Assembly (NCBI RefSeq): GCF_000696095.1
Contig: NZ_BAYX01000001.1
Coordinates: 1-64,000 of the forward strand
Direction of reading: 5' to 3'
DNA length: 64,000 nt
Origin: Rhizobium rhizogenes NBRC 13257
GTDB taxonomy: Bacteria > Pseudomonadota > Alphaproteobacteria > Rhizobiales > Rhizobiaceae
The notes under the pieces were generated by a model, which was not told the DNA's origin, ran no database searches, and saw nothing but the letters and a program-made list of their open reading frames with translations. Each line of letters opens with the position of its first letter. Within the stretch, counting starts at the first letter, position 1. Made by a program: the position numbers and the translations under genes. Positions 19,239 through 27,717 of this stretch are shown here, piece after piece.

Positions 19239-19535
19239 TTAAACCGGCGGCGTCATACGCTGTGCGACAGCGCCGAGCACGCCGAGCAGACTGATCACGA
19301 ACGCGATGTAGTTGAGCTTTGAAGCCGCATAGGTCGCGACCGCAGCCGGCCCACGCAGAAAGCGCGTTGCGTAATAGACCAGCGAATGAACGAAATAGAA
19401 GACGACGATCGGCGCGAAGAGCATGCTGCCGACCGCTTCACCCCAATTGCCATCCCCTGCCATTTTGGCGGCCATCGGCGCATTGAGCAAAACCGCGACG
19501 ATGAGAAGTACACCAACGCATATGACCTGACGCAT
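19239..19535 (-). CDS. Small integral membrane protein of unknown function
   Basis: 98 aa with three hydrophobic segments (about residues 3-22, 34-54 and 68-90). No known family recognised. The ATG at 19535 is chosen because AAGGTGAG lies just upstream; a longer frame has a poor ribosome site. It lies 81 bases past the end of the transglutaminase gene and could be the last gene of that operon. Confidence 0.65.
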   Translation of the reverse strand: MRQVICVGVLLIVAVLLNAPMAAKMAGDGNWGEAVGSMLFAPIVVFYFVHSLVYYATRFLRGPAAVATYAASKLNYIAFVISLLGVLGAVAQRMTPPV

Positions 19536-19616
19536 GGGCTCACCTTCTAAAATTGCGAGATGGAGCTCAATAAAGATCAAGCTCTTAGATGTCCCCGCAG
19601 CCCGAATTTTCTCCTA

Positions 19617-20435
19617 TCAGCTCTGGCTTTGGCTCTGCCCCTGGCTTGCCACCGTCACCTTGACCGTGAGGCTTTCACCCGGTCCACCGACACGCATGCC
19701 GGAGACGGGGGCGGCGTCGCGGTAGCAGAGGCCGGTGGCGATGCGGACGTAGCGCTCGTCGGGGCAGACGTCGTTGGCGGGGTCGAAGCCGACCCAGCCA
19801 AGGCCCGGAACATGAGCTTCGGCCCAGGCATGGGTCGCGGCCTGCTCGTTCTTGCCTTCCATCATGAGATAGCCGGAGACATAGCGCGCCGGGATATTCA
19901 GCGCGCGGGCGCCGGCGATGAAGATGTGGGCGTGGTCCTGGCAGACGCCGCTCTTCTTCTCCAGTGCCTGTTCGGCGGTCGTTTCCGTGTCGCTGGTGCC
20001 AGGCCTGTAGTCCACTGTCTGGTGGATGGCGCTCATCAGCGCGTGCATCCGGCCGAGTTCATTGTCTCCGGAAACGCCGCGCAGCAGCTCCTTCGTCAGC
20101 TTGCCGGCTTTGGTACGCGGCGTGTCCCGCAGGAAGAGCCAGAGTGGGCCGAAGCCGGTGTGCGGGCCGAGAACGCCGTTGAGATCCTGCGTTTCGATCT
20201 CGCCGGTGGCGACGATCCGGGTCGCGTCCTGCTCACCGTCGAGCGAGACGAGCGTGACGCGGTTGGCGAACTGGTCTTCGTATTCGACCTCCGGACGGGC
20301 GCCTTCCACGGTGAGTTTCCAGTCGTGGACGGTTTGGCCGATGCCGGTCAGCGGCGTCAGCCGCAGGCGCTGCAGCGAGAACTGCGACGGTTCGTCGTAG
20401 CGGTATTCCGTGATGTGGCTGATCGTCAGTCTCAT
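19617..20435 (-). CDS. Transglutaminase-like cysteine protease family protein
   Basis: 272 aa. An N-terminal beta-rich domain (about 1-100) precedes a transglutaminase-like core. The catalytic triad is visible as Cys in GVCQDHAH, His in THAWAE and Asp in GFDPAND. Bacterial members are thought to hydrolyse or transfer amide bonds, often with partner ATP-grasp enzymes. It is the third gene of an operon with an ATP-grasp and an alpha-E protein, 12 bases after the latter. The C-terminus is a Q/S-rich tail. The substrate is unknown. Confidence 0.88.
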   Translation of the reverse strand: MRLTISHITEYRYDEPSQFSLQRLRLTPLTGIGQTVHDWKLTVEGARPEVEYEDQFANRVTLVSLDGEQDATRIVATGEIETQDLNGVLGPHTGFGPLWLFLRDTPRTKAGKLTKELLRGVSGDNELGRMHALMSAIHQTVDYRPGTSDTETTAEQALEKKSGVCQDHAHIFIAGARALNIPARYVSGYLMMEGKNEQAATHAWAEAHVPGLGWVGFDPANDVCPDERYVRIATGLCYRDAAPVSGMRVGGPGESLTVKVTVASQGQSQSQS

Positions 20436-20447
20436 ATTGTCATCCGC

Positions 20448-21389
20448 TTACTGATAAAACCGGTAGCCGTCGGAGATTTCCGCGCCGAGCTTGTTGTTGC
20501 GCGAAACGAAATCCTCCAGGAATTCGTGCAGACCCTGGTCCATGATGTTCTTGATGGTCAGCTTCTGCAGCAACTCGCAGATGGCGTCGGCGGTATCGTG
20601 CGCCGCCAGCCGCTTGTTGTATTCCAGTGCCAGGTAGCTGATATTGCTGACGATCTTGTCGTAGCAATAGGCGAGCGAGCGCGGCATCTGGCTGTTGAGG
20701 ATCAGGAAGTCGGCAATATTGGCCGGCTTGTATTCCGGATCGTAGGCCCATTTGTACGCGCGGTGGGCGGAGACCGAACGCAGGATCGATTCCCATTGCG
20801 CGTTGTCGAGCGAGGAGCCGACATGCGAGACCGACGGCAGCAGGACGTAATATTTAACATCCAGGATCCGGGCGGTATTGTCGGCGCGTTCGATGAAGGT
20901 GCCGATGCGGGCGAAGTTATAGAGTTCGTTCCGCAGCATCGAGCCGTGGAAGGCACCGCGGATCAATCCGGCGCGACGCTTGATGACGTCGATCGTCTCC
21001 GGCAGTTCGGCGGTCTTCAGGCGCTTGCCGAGCAATGTCTTCAGCTCGATCCAGCACTCATTGGTCGCTTCCCAGGTCTCGCGCGTCAGTGCGGTGCGAA
21101 CCATGCGGGCATTGTTGCGGCCATATTCGATGCAGGACATCACGCTCGACGGATTGGAGCGGTCGCGCATCAGATAGTCGATCGCGTCGGCGCCCGTCAG
21201 CTTGCTGTGCACTTCGTCATAGGCTTCGCGGACGCCGGCGCTTTGCAGCACGCCGTCCCAATCGTCTTCCACCGCCCCGCTGCGCGTCAGCGACATGCGC
21301 TGTCCGGCATCGACAAGGCGGGCTATATTTTCGGCGCGCTCGATGTAACGGAACATCCAGTAGAGGCCATTCGCGGTTCTTCCAAGCAT
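20448..21389 (-). CDS. Alpha-E domain protein
   Basis: 313 aa, all-helical, matching the alpha-E (DUF403) family through its opening MLGRTANGLYWMFRYIERAEN and conserved arginines. No enzymatic function is established. Genome-context work by others links alpha-E proteins to permuted ATP-grasp enzymes and transglutaminases in a predicted peptide-synthesis or protein-modification pathway. Here it sits between these two genes, 7 bases after the ATP-grasp gene. Confidence 0.88.
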   Translation of the reverse strand: MLGRTANGLYWMFRYIERAENIARLVDAGQRMSLTRSGAVEDDWDGVLQSAGVREAYDEVHSKLTGADAIDYLMRDRSNPSSVMSCIEYGRNNARMVRTALTRETWEATNECWIELKTLLGKRLKTAELPETIDVIKRRAGLIRGAFHGSMLRNELYNFARIGTFIERADNTARILDVKYYVLLPSVSHVGSSLDNAQWESILRSVSAHRAYKWAYDPEYKPANIADFLILNSQMPRSLAYCYDKIVSNISYLALEYNKRLAAHDTADAICELLQKLTIKNIMDQGLHEFLEDFVSRNNKLGAEISDGYRFYQ

Positions 21390-21396
21390 GTCCGTT

Positions 21397-22821
21397 TCAG
21401 TCCTCCAGAACCCAGGTATCTTTTGTGCCGCCGCCCTGGCTCGAATTGACCACCAGCGAGCCTTCCTTCAGTGCCACGCGCGTCAGGCCGCCGGGAATGA
21501 TCCGCACCTTGTCGGAAACGAGCACATAGGGGCGCAGATCGACGTGGCGGGGCGCGATGCCCTTGTTGACGAGGATCGGCACGGTCGACAGCGAAAGGGT
21601 CGGCTGCGCGATATAATTATTCGGCCTGCTCTTCAGCTTCTCGGCGAATTCCGCCCGCTCCTTCTTCGAGGCGGTCGGTCCGACAAGCATACCGTAGCCG
21701 CCGGAACCGTGGACTTCCTTGACGACGAGGTCGGCCAGGTTGTCCAGCACATATTGCAGGCTGTCCGGCTCGGAACAGCGCCAGGTCGGCACGTTCTCAA
21801 GGATCGGCTTGCGCCCGGTGTAGAATTCGACGATCTCCGGCATGTAGGAATAGATCGCCTTGTCGTCGGAAATGCCGGTGCCGGGGGCATTGGCGATGGT
21901 GATGTGGCCGGCGCGATAGACATCCATGATGCCGGGAACGCCGAGCGCCGAATCCGAGCGGAAGGTGAGGGGGTCGAGGAAATCGTCGTCGACGCGGCGG
22001 TAAAGCACGTCGATCGCCTCATAGCCGCGTGTGGTACGCATCTTCACCTTGCCGTCGATGACGCGGAGGTCCGAGCCTTCCACCAGCTCGACGCCCATCA
22101 TGTCGGCGAGGAAGGAATGTTCGTAATAGGCGGAATTGTAGATGCCGGGCGTCAGCACCGCGACGCGCGGCTTGCCGGTGCAGCCGGGAGGGGCGAGCGA
22201 GGCGAGGCTCTGGCGCAATTGCAACGGATAGTCCTCGACGCGCTGCACCTTGTTCTGGTGGAACAGCTCCGGGAACATTTGCATCATGGTTTCCCGGTTT
22301 TCCAGCATGTAGCTGACACCGGAGGGCGTGCGGGCATTGTCCTCCAGCACGTAGAACTCGTCCTCGCCGGTCCGCACGATGTCGGTGCCGACGATGTGGG
22401 TATAGACGCCGCCGGGCGGGCGGAAGCCGATCATCTCCGGCAGGAAGGCATCGTTCTTCTCGATCAGCTCGCGCGGGATACGGCCGGCGCGGATGATTTC
22501 CTGCTTGTGGTAGATGTCGTGGAGGAAGGCGTTGAGAGCGATGACCCGCTGTTCGATGCCCTGGGCGAGCTTGCGCCATTCACGGCCGGAAATGATGCGC
22601 GGAATGATGTCGAAGGGGATGAGCTTTTCGGAGGAATCTGCGTGTCCATAGACCGCAAAGGTGATGCCCGTCTTTCGGAAGATGTTTTCCGCGTCGCGGG
22701 ATTTGGCAATAAGATGGCCTCTGTCCTGGCCGGAGTACCATTCGAAATATTTTTCGTAAGGTGTGCGCGGACTTTCATCCGCAGTAATCATTTCATCAAA
22801 TGCCAAAGGTGCGGTCCCCAT
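21397..22821 (-). CDS. Circularly permuted type 2 ATP-grasp protein
   Basis: 474 aa. Matches the DUF404/DUF407 permuted ATP-grasp family, with conserved segments EFYVLEDNARTPSGVSYM, NAPGTGISDDKAIY and HGSGGYGMLVGP. ATP-grasp enzymes join a carboxylate to an amine through an acyl phosphate, so this is the likely amide-forming enzyme of the operon. The start at 22821 gives the usual family length; the open frame continues 73 codons upstream without family resemblance. Substrates are unknown. Confidence 0.87.
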   Translation of the reverse strand: MGTAPLAFDEMITADESPRTPYEKYFEWYSGQDRGHLIAKSRDAENIFRKTGITFAVYGHADSSEKLIPFDIIPRIISGREWRKLAQGIEQRVIALNAFLHDIYHKQEIIRAGRIPRELIEKNDAFLPEMIGFRPPGGVYTHIVGTDIVRTGEDEFYVLEDNARTPSGVSYMLENRETMMQMFPELFHQNKVQRVEDYPLQLRQSLASLAPPGCTGKPRVAVLTPGIYNSAYYEHSFLADMMGVELVEGSDLRVIDGKVKMRTTRGYEAIDVLYRRVDDDFLDPLTFRSDSALGVPGIMDVYRAGHITIANAPGTGISDDKAIYSYMPEIVEFYTGRKPILENVPTWRCSEPDSLQYVLDNLADLVVKEVHGSGGYGMLVGPTASKKERAEFAEKLKSRPNNYIAQPTLSLSTVPILVNKGIAPRHVDLRPYVLVSDKVRIIPGGLTRVALKEGSLVVNSSQGGGTKDTWVLED

Positions 22822-23093
22822 TTTTTTCCATTTGAGTACAACAGTTTTGACAATGCAAGAAGTATGCGCGTTTGCGTGCACGAATTTCGAAGCTGCCAAA
22901 AATGCCGGATTTCCAGGCATTTTGAATTGTCTTGACGGAAGATGCTCGACGATTGCCTCGAAGTCGCGATCAAAATTTGAGCATCTGCTTATTACGCCAT
23001 CTGCGCGCTGAAGCAGCACGCCGAATCCCCTTGAGCCCAACTAGCGAGAGCTGACATGAAGGAAAATTGATCCTTGTGTTCAGCGGATCGATT

Positions 23094-23122
23094 TTGACGC
23101 CTTGCTTGCCCTAGGCTATCAG
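23094..23122 (+). promoter_or_regulatory. Candidate promoter for the EamA gene at 23208
   Basis: TTGACG (23094-23099), a 17-base spacer and TATCAG (23117-23122) form a good sigma-70-like pair, about 80 bases before the start codon. The rest of the 386-base gap 22822-23207 between two divergent genes shows no gene or clear element. Confidence 0.5.
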
Positions 23123-23207
23123 CGGGTTGCCCGCTTGGGCGCGTGACGTTCCGGTCTCAATTCTGACGCCGGCTCCGGCGTGCGAAATCAATGTCAGTCC
23201 GAGCCCC

Positions 23208-24101
23208 ATGTCCCTCGATAAATTCGCGCCGGCCATCTTCGTCTTCCTATGGTCCACGGGCTGGATCGTCGCGAAATATGCGACGATGCATTCGGGGCCG
23301 TTCACCTTCCTGATGATCCGCTACAGCCTGTCGGCGCTCGCCTTTGTGCTGTTTTGCTCCTTTACCGGCGCGAAATGGCCGCGCGATTGGTCGAGCGTCT
23401 TTCGCGCCATCTATTCCGGCATCTTTCTGCACGGGATCTATCTCTGCTGTCTCTGGTGGGCGATCTCCAGGGGCGTGCCGGCTGGGATTGCTGGCATTAT
23501 CGCCGCCCTGCAGCCGTTGATGACGGCGATGGCCGCGCCCTATCTGGTCGGCGAACGTTTGCAGCCGGTGCAGCGTCTTGGTCTGCTGCTTGGCTTCATC
23601 GGCATTGCGATTGCGATCTCGCCGAAGCTCTTGGGGTCGGATACGACCGGCCTCTGGCAATCGGCGATCCCGCTCGCTGTCAATCTGTTGGCGATGGTGT
23701 CGGTGACCTACGGCACACTCTACCAGAAGCGTCACTTGCAGACCGGCGATCTCAGGACCATCGCGACGCTGCAATATGTCGGCGCGCTGATCGTCACCGT
23801 GCCGCTGGCGCTGATGTTCGAGGATCTGCATTTTGACGGAACGCATGAGGCGATCCTTGCCGTCATCTGGTCGGTCTTTGGCCTGTCGATGGGTGCGGTC
23901 GGCCTGCTGCTTTATCTTATCCGGCGAGGACAGGTATCGCGTGCGGCCTCGCTGATCTATCTGATGCCGCCCGCCGTCGCCATAGAAGCGGCGATTGCCT
24001 TCGGCGAGCCGCTGACCCTGCCGATCATCATCGGCACGTTGGTCGTGGTGATGGGCGTCTATCTGACCAACCGGCGCACGGCGGATGTGGTGCCGGAATA
24101 G
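23208..24101 (+). CDS. EamA-family (DMT) transporter
   Basis: 297-aa inner-membrane protein with about ten hydrophobic segments in two EamA repeats, opening with FLWSTGWIVAKYA. Such proteins export amino acids or metabolites; the substrate cannot be read here. The ATG at 23208 starts directly before the first membrane segment, although the Shine-Dalgarno is weak. It is convergent with a second EamA gene that is not a close copy. Confidence 0.85.
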   Translation: MSLDKFAPAIFVFLWSTGWIVAKYATMHSGPFTFLMIRYSLSALAFVLFCSFTGAKWPRDWSSVFRAIYSGIFLHGIYLCCLWWAISRGVPAGIAGIIAALQPLMTAMAAPYLVGERLQPVQRLGLLLGFIGIAIAISPKLLGSDTTGLWQSAIPLAVNLLAMVSVTYGTLYQKRHLQTGDLRTIATLQYVGALIVTVPLALMFEDLHFDGTHEAILAVIWSVFGLSMGAVGLLLYLIRRGQVSRAASLIYLMPPAVAIEAAIAFGEPLTLPIIIGTLVVVMGVYLTNRRTADVVPE

Positions 24102-24128
24102 GGCACCCGGCGAGGGCTGTTTTCATCC

Positions 24129-25034
24129 TCATCGGCGGAAAAGCCTGCCATCCATGATGATGAGGCTGAAAACGATCAGAGCCAAGCCGGCGAATTCGTA
24201 AAGCTCAAGCCTTTCGCCAAGAAAGGCAGCACCCAGGATGATTGCGCTGGCGGGCACCAGCAGCGTGACGAGGGATGCGTTTGTCGCTCCGGCCGAGGCG
24301 ATGATGTTGAAGTAGAGAATGAAGGCGAATGCCGTCGTGAAAACTGCGAGAAAACCGACAGCCATCCAGATGGAAATGTTCGACGTGACGATGCTTTCGG
24401 GCCGATAGAGAAAGAAGACAATCGGCGCCATCAGGATGGTGGAAGTGGTGAGCTGGCCAGTTGCAACGACGGATGGTGTGATAGCCCTGAAGCGCTTGGC
24501 ATAGACCACGGCAAAGGCATAGGAAATTGCTGCCCCGACTACCGCCAGCTTGGCCCATGTCGGGCCGTCGGTCTGGAATAGAAGACCCGGCCCGATCATG
24601 ATCGCCGCTCCCGCGATCCCGAGCCCGACGCCGATAAGCTTGGCCGTCGACAGCTTCTCATCCGCCGTCAGCAAATTTGCCACCAAGATCGTCCAGAGCG
24701 GCGTCGTCGCGTAGAGCACGGAGGCGAGACCCGCGCCGATTTTCGTTTGTCCGGTGAAGATCAGCGAGAAGGGAATGACGTTGTTGAGCAGGGCGAGGCA
24801 GAGGAATGAGCCAGGCTTTGCCAAGGCGGGCGCGAAGGAAATGCCGCGCAACCGCAGCCACAGGTGCAGTACAAGCGCTGCGATCGATACGCGGTAGAGG
24901 ACGAGCGCCAAGGGCGGAATGTCGGCCACGGCGATACGGGCAAAGAAGAACGAGCCGCCCCAAAGACTGCCGAGAAGCAAGAGTTGCCCCCAGTCGCTTG
25001 CCGACATCGACCGTGTCAATGTTGCCGTGCGCAA
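24129..25034 (-). CDS. EamA-family (DMT) transporter
   Basis: 301-aa ten-segment membrane protein with two EamA repeats, opening with GSLWGGSFFFARIAV. Likely an efflux permease of unknown substrate. The start may be TTG at 25034, with GGAG seven bases upstream, or ATG at 25007 without a clear ribosome site. It is only 27 bases from its convergent EamA neighbour; the two share family but little direct sequence identity. Confidence 0.85.
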   Translation of the reverse strand: MRTATLTRSMSASDWGQLLLLGSLWGGSFFFARIAVADIPPLALVLYRVSIAALVLHLWLRLRGISFAPALAKPGSFLCLALLNNVIPFSLIFTGQTKIGAGLASVLYATTPLWTILVANLLTADEKLSTAKLIGVGLGIAGAAIMIGPGLLFQTDGPTWAKLAVVGAAISYAFAVVYAKRFRAITPSVVATGQLTTSTILMAPIVFFLYRPESIVTSNISIWMAVGFLAVFTTAFAFILYFNIIASAGATNASLVTLLVPASAIILGAAFLGERLELYEFAGLALIVFSLIIMDGRLFRR

Positions 25035-25225
25035 TGCCTCGCTCCAAATATTGGGAGTTTTGCGAATGTGTTGGCAGTGTACCCGCGCGCAGCCGGATTT
25101 GGGCGGAATAACCGTTCAAATGTTCCCCGTTGATCGGGATGAGATTTTCGAGAAATCTCTAGCGCTTCGAAATTGTTGCCGTGACTGTCAGATGTCGGAA
25201 TTTTGCGGTTTCAAACGGCAATAAA

Positions 25226-25249
25226 AAAGGGGGCCGATCGGCCCCCTTT
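25226..25249 (-). terminator. Terminator of the RNA helicase gene
   Basis: A perfect 24-bp palindrome whose arms are AAAGGGGGCC and GGCCCCCTTT. On the minus strand it runs into TTTTTTAT, a textbook Rho-independent terminator 20 bases past the helicase stop codon. Confidence 0.9.
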
Positions 25250-25269
25250 CTCGTTCAATCAAGATTTGA

Positions 25270-26892
25270 TCAAGCGCGTTCGCGGCGCTGGCCGCCATTG
25301 CCGGGGCCGCGACGCTTCATGCCGCCGTCCTTGCGCTGTTCGCCCTGAGCGTTCTGGCCACGGTCTTCATGGCGACCCGTGGGACGGCCGTGAGCGTGGC
25401 GGGGACCGCGATGGGCGCCGGCTTCGTTTGCCGCGCCATTGTGCTGCGGCTTCTTGGCCGGGCGGAAATCGGACGTCGATGCGAGATCGTTGTCTACTTC
25501 CGGACGCGGGGCGCGCTCGTCGCGGCGCTGGCCGCGGAAGTCGGCATTGCGATTGTTCTCGCGCTGCGGACGACGTTCCTGACGCTCGCCGTTATGGGCG
25601 CGGGCTTCGCCGGCTTCACCTTCGCGATGAGGACGACGGGCCGGACGAGCGGGGCGGCCTTCGGCGCGTCCCTGGCCTGCGCCGCCACGACCCTGGCCTT
25701 GACCCTGACCACCACGACCGCCTGCGCGGTTGTTGCCGCGAGCCGGACGGCCACGATCGGCCGGGGCTTCGCCGCTGGCAACGGCGATTTCGATGCCCAT
25801 CAGGCGCTCGATGTCGCGCAGCAGGCGGGCTTCGTCGGGAGCGCAGAACGCGATGGCGATGCCGTCACGGCCGGCGCGTGCGGTACGGCCGATGCGGTGG
25901 ACGTAGGCGTCCGGCACTTCCGGCAGGTCGTAGTTGTAGACATGCGTAACGCCGGGGATGTCGATGCCGCGTGCGGCGACGTCGGTGGCGACGAGAACGC
26001 GGACTTCGCCGTCACGGAAGCCCTTCAGGGCGCGCTCGCGCTGACCTTGGCTCTTGTTGCCGTGGATCGAGGCGGCTGCAAAGCCGACGTGTTCGAGATG
26101 CTTCATCAGCTTCTCGGCGCCGTGCTTTGTGCGCAGGAAGACCATGGCGCGGCCATCCGGATTGGCGGAAATGCTTTCCTTCAGGATCTCGGTCTTGTGG
26201 TTTTGGCCGGAAACGAAGTGGACATACTGTTCCACCTTGTCGGCGGCCTTGCCCGGAGGCGACACTTCGACCTTGACCGGGTTGGTCAGATATTCGGCAG
26301 CGAGATCGGCGATCGTCTTCGGCATGGTGGCCGAGAACAGCATGGTCTGGCGCTTGGCCGGGACCATCTTGGAGATCTTGCGCAGATCGTGGATGAAGCC
26401 GAGGTCGAGCATCTGGTCGGCTTCGTCGAGGACGAGGTAGCTCACCTGGCCGAGCGACAGGGCGCGGCGGCTGATGAGGTCGAGCAGACGGCCGGGGGTG
26501 GCGACGAGAATGTCGGTGCCGCGCTCGAGCTGCAGCTGCTGCTTGTTGATCGAGGCGCCACCGACGACGACGTTGATCCTCAGCGCCGTCTTGCGGACGA
26601 AGAGCTTGAGGTTGTCGGCGATCTGGTTCACCAGTTCGCGGGTGGGGGCGAGGATAAGCGTACGGACGGTGCGGTTATCGGGACGCTTGGCGTCCTTCAA
26701 CAGCATTTCGATGATCGGCAGGCCGAAAGCGGCGGTCTTGCCGGTGCCGGTCTGGGCGAGGCCGATGAGGTCGCGGCCCTGCAGGACAAGCGGGATAGCC
26801 TGTGCCTGGATCGGCGTCGGCGTCGCGAAGTTGTTCTGCGACAGCGTATCGACGATCTGCTTGGAGAGACCAAGCGAGTGAAAATCGGTCAA
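25270..26892 (-). CDS. DEAD-box RNA helicase (RhlE type)
   Basis: About 540-aa ATP-dependent RNA helicase. Motifs in order: Q motif (TPTPIQAQAIP), Walker A AQTGTGKT, PTRELVNQIA, DEAD in VLDEADQML, SAT, ATDVAARGIDIP and HRIGRTARAG. The C-terminal 180 residues are low-complexity and rich in G, R, Q and N, as in RhlE-like helicases, and probably bind RNA. No ATG fits the N-terminus. The TTG at 26892, with AAAGG seven bases upstream, begins the conserved part (LTDFHSLGLS). The gene-free stretch 26893-27249 shows only the terminator of the next gene. Confidence 0.9.
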   Translation of the reverse strand: MTDFHSLGLSKQIVDTLSQNNFATPTPIQAQAIPLVLQGRDLIGLAQTGTGKTAAFGLPIIEMLLKDAKRPDNRTVRTLILAPTRELVNQIADNLKLFVRKTALRINVVVGGASINKQQLQLERGTDILVATPGRLLDLISRRALSLGQVSYLVLDEADQMLDLGFIHDLRKISKMVPAKRQTMLFSATMPKTIADLAAEYLTNPVKVEVSPPGKAADKVEQYVHFVSGQNHKTEILKESISANPDGRAMVFLRTKHGAEKLMKHLEHVGFAAASIHGNKSQGQRERALKGFRDGEVRVLVATDVAARGIDIPGVTHVYNYDLPEVPDAYVHRIGRTARAGRDGIAIAFCAPDEARLLRDIERLMGIEIAVASGEAPADRGRPARGNNRAGGRGGQGQGQGRGGAGQGRAEGRPARPARRPHREGEAGEARAHNGERQERRPQRENNRNADFRGQRRDERAPRPEVDNDLASTSDFRPAKKPQHNGAANEAGAHRGPRHAHGRPTGRHEDRGQNAQGEQRKDGGMKRRGPGNGGQRRERA

Positions 26893-27196
26893 TTCAATAC
26901 CTTTCGGGGGCGCCAAAGCAAATAGGCCGGGTCGCACCATGCGGTCCGGTCTGTCTCTGGCGTCAAGAACCCCGCGTGAAGTGGGAACTTGTAAGTTGGA
27001 AAAAGCTTTCCAGCGCATCTGACCGCCTTGGGTGCGGTCTCATTTCAAAAGCGCTTTTGTCCTTCTCTTGCGTACATAAAGTCCCGCAGGGCACGCTCAC
27101 GCGGCGGCCGGAAGGTGAAAGCTGAAGCGCATTTGGTCCTATTCGCGGCTAAAGTCAAGGGGTACGGCCGAAAGCTTGTTCGCAGGCGCAATAAAA

Positions 27197-27220
27197 ACGC
27201 CGCCGGAGGTCCGGCGGCGT
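27197..27220 (-). terminator. Terminator of the tyrosine-rich protein gene
   Basis: An 11-bp stem ACGCCGCCGGA/TCCGGCGGCGT with a nominal two-base turn. It is followed on the minus strand by TTTTTAT and lies 30 bases past the stop codon of 27250-27573. Confidence 0.85.
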
Positions 27221-27249
27221 CAACAGGTTCGCGAGTGGATAGATCGGCC

Positions 27250-27573
27250 TTAACGGCAGACCTCTACACGAAACGGCTGGCCCCAGCGGTCATGGCGCCA
27301 TGACCAATAGCAGCCATGGTATGGACGCTCGTAGACCCGCTCATAAACCGGACCATTGTAGTAGGCCGGATAGGCGCGGTAATAGGTCGGATAAGCCGGG
27401 TAAACCGGACGGGCGGCCTCCGCCACGAGGGCGCCGCCGACAAGGCCGGCAGCGAGGCCGCCGAAGATTGCGCTGCGCTCGGAAGCGGCGGCAGTTGTGG
27501 TGGTGACGGCGGCGGCGCTGCCGAGTGTCAGCGCGATGAGGCCCGCCGTGGTTACAGTGCGAAGCACAGACAT
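27250..27573 (-). CDS. Secreted tyrosine-rich protein of unknown function
   Basis: 107 aa. A signal peptide covers about residues 1-30 (cleavage near AAA-SER). A glycine-rich hydrophobic stretch (FGGLAAGLVGGALVAEAA) follows, then short repeats of the type YPAYPTYY and VYERVYERPY. The protein ends in a region with two cysteines. It resembles small rhizobial envelope proteins with a glycine-zipper-like segment. The start is supported by AAAGGAA before ATG. Function unknown. Confidence 0.7.
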   Translation of the reverse strand: MSVLRTVTTAGLIALTLGSAAAVTTTTAAASERSAIFGGLAAGLVGGALVAEAARPVYPAYPTYYRAYPAYYNGPVYERVYERPYHGCYWSWRHDRWGQPFRVEVCR

Positions 27574-27717
27574 TGAAATTCCTTTCCCAAACAAAAGGCC
27601 TCCCAGCCGAAGCCGAGGTCGAAATTGGGCGGGAAACGAGGCGAAGTCGCGGCTAAACGGGCGCGTGTCACATTAAATTTTGTTCATGCTGAACGCATGG
27701 AGTGTATTGATTTCACT

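Noticed and set aside
19560..21449. 629-codon plus-strand frame across the transglutaminase and alpha-E genes
   Set aside because: Antisense to two recognised families; high-GC third-position bias opens such frames.
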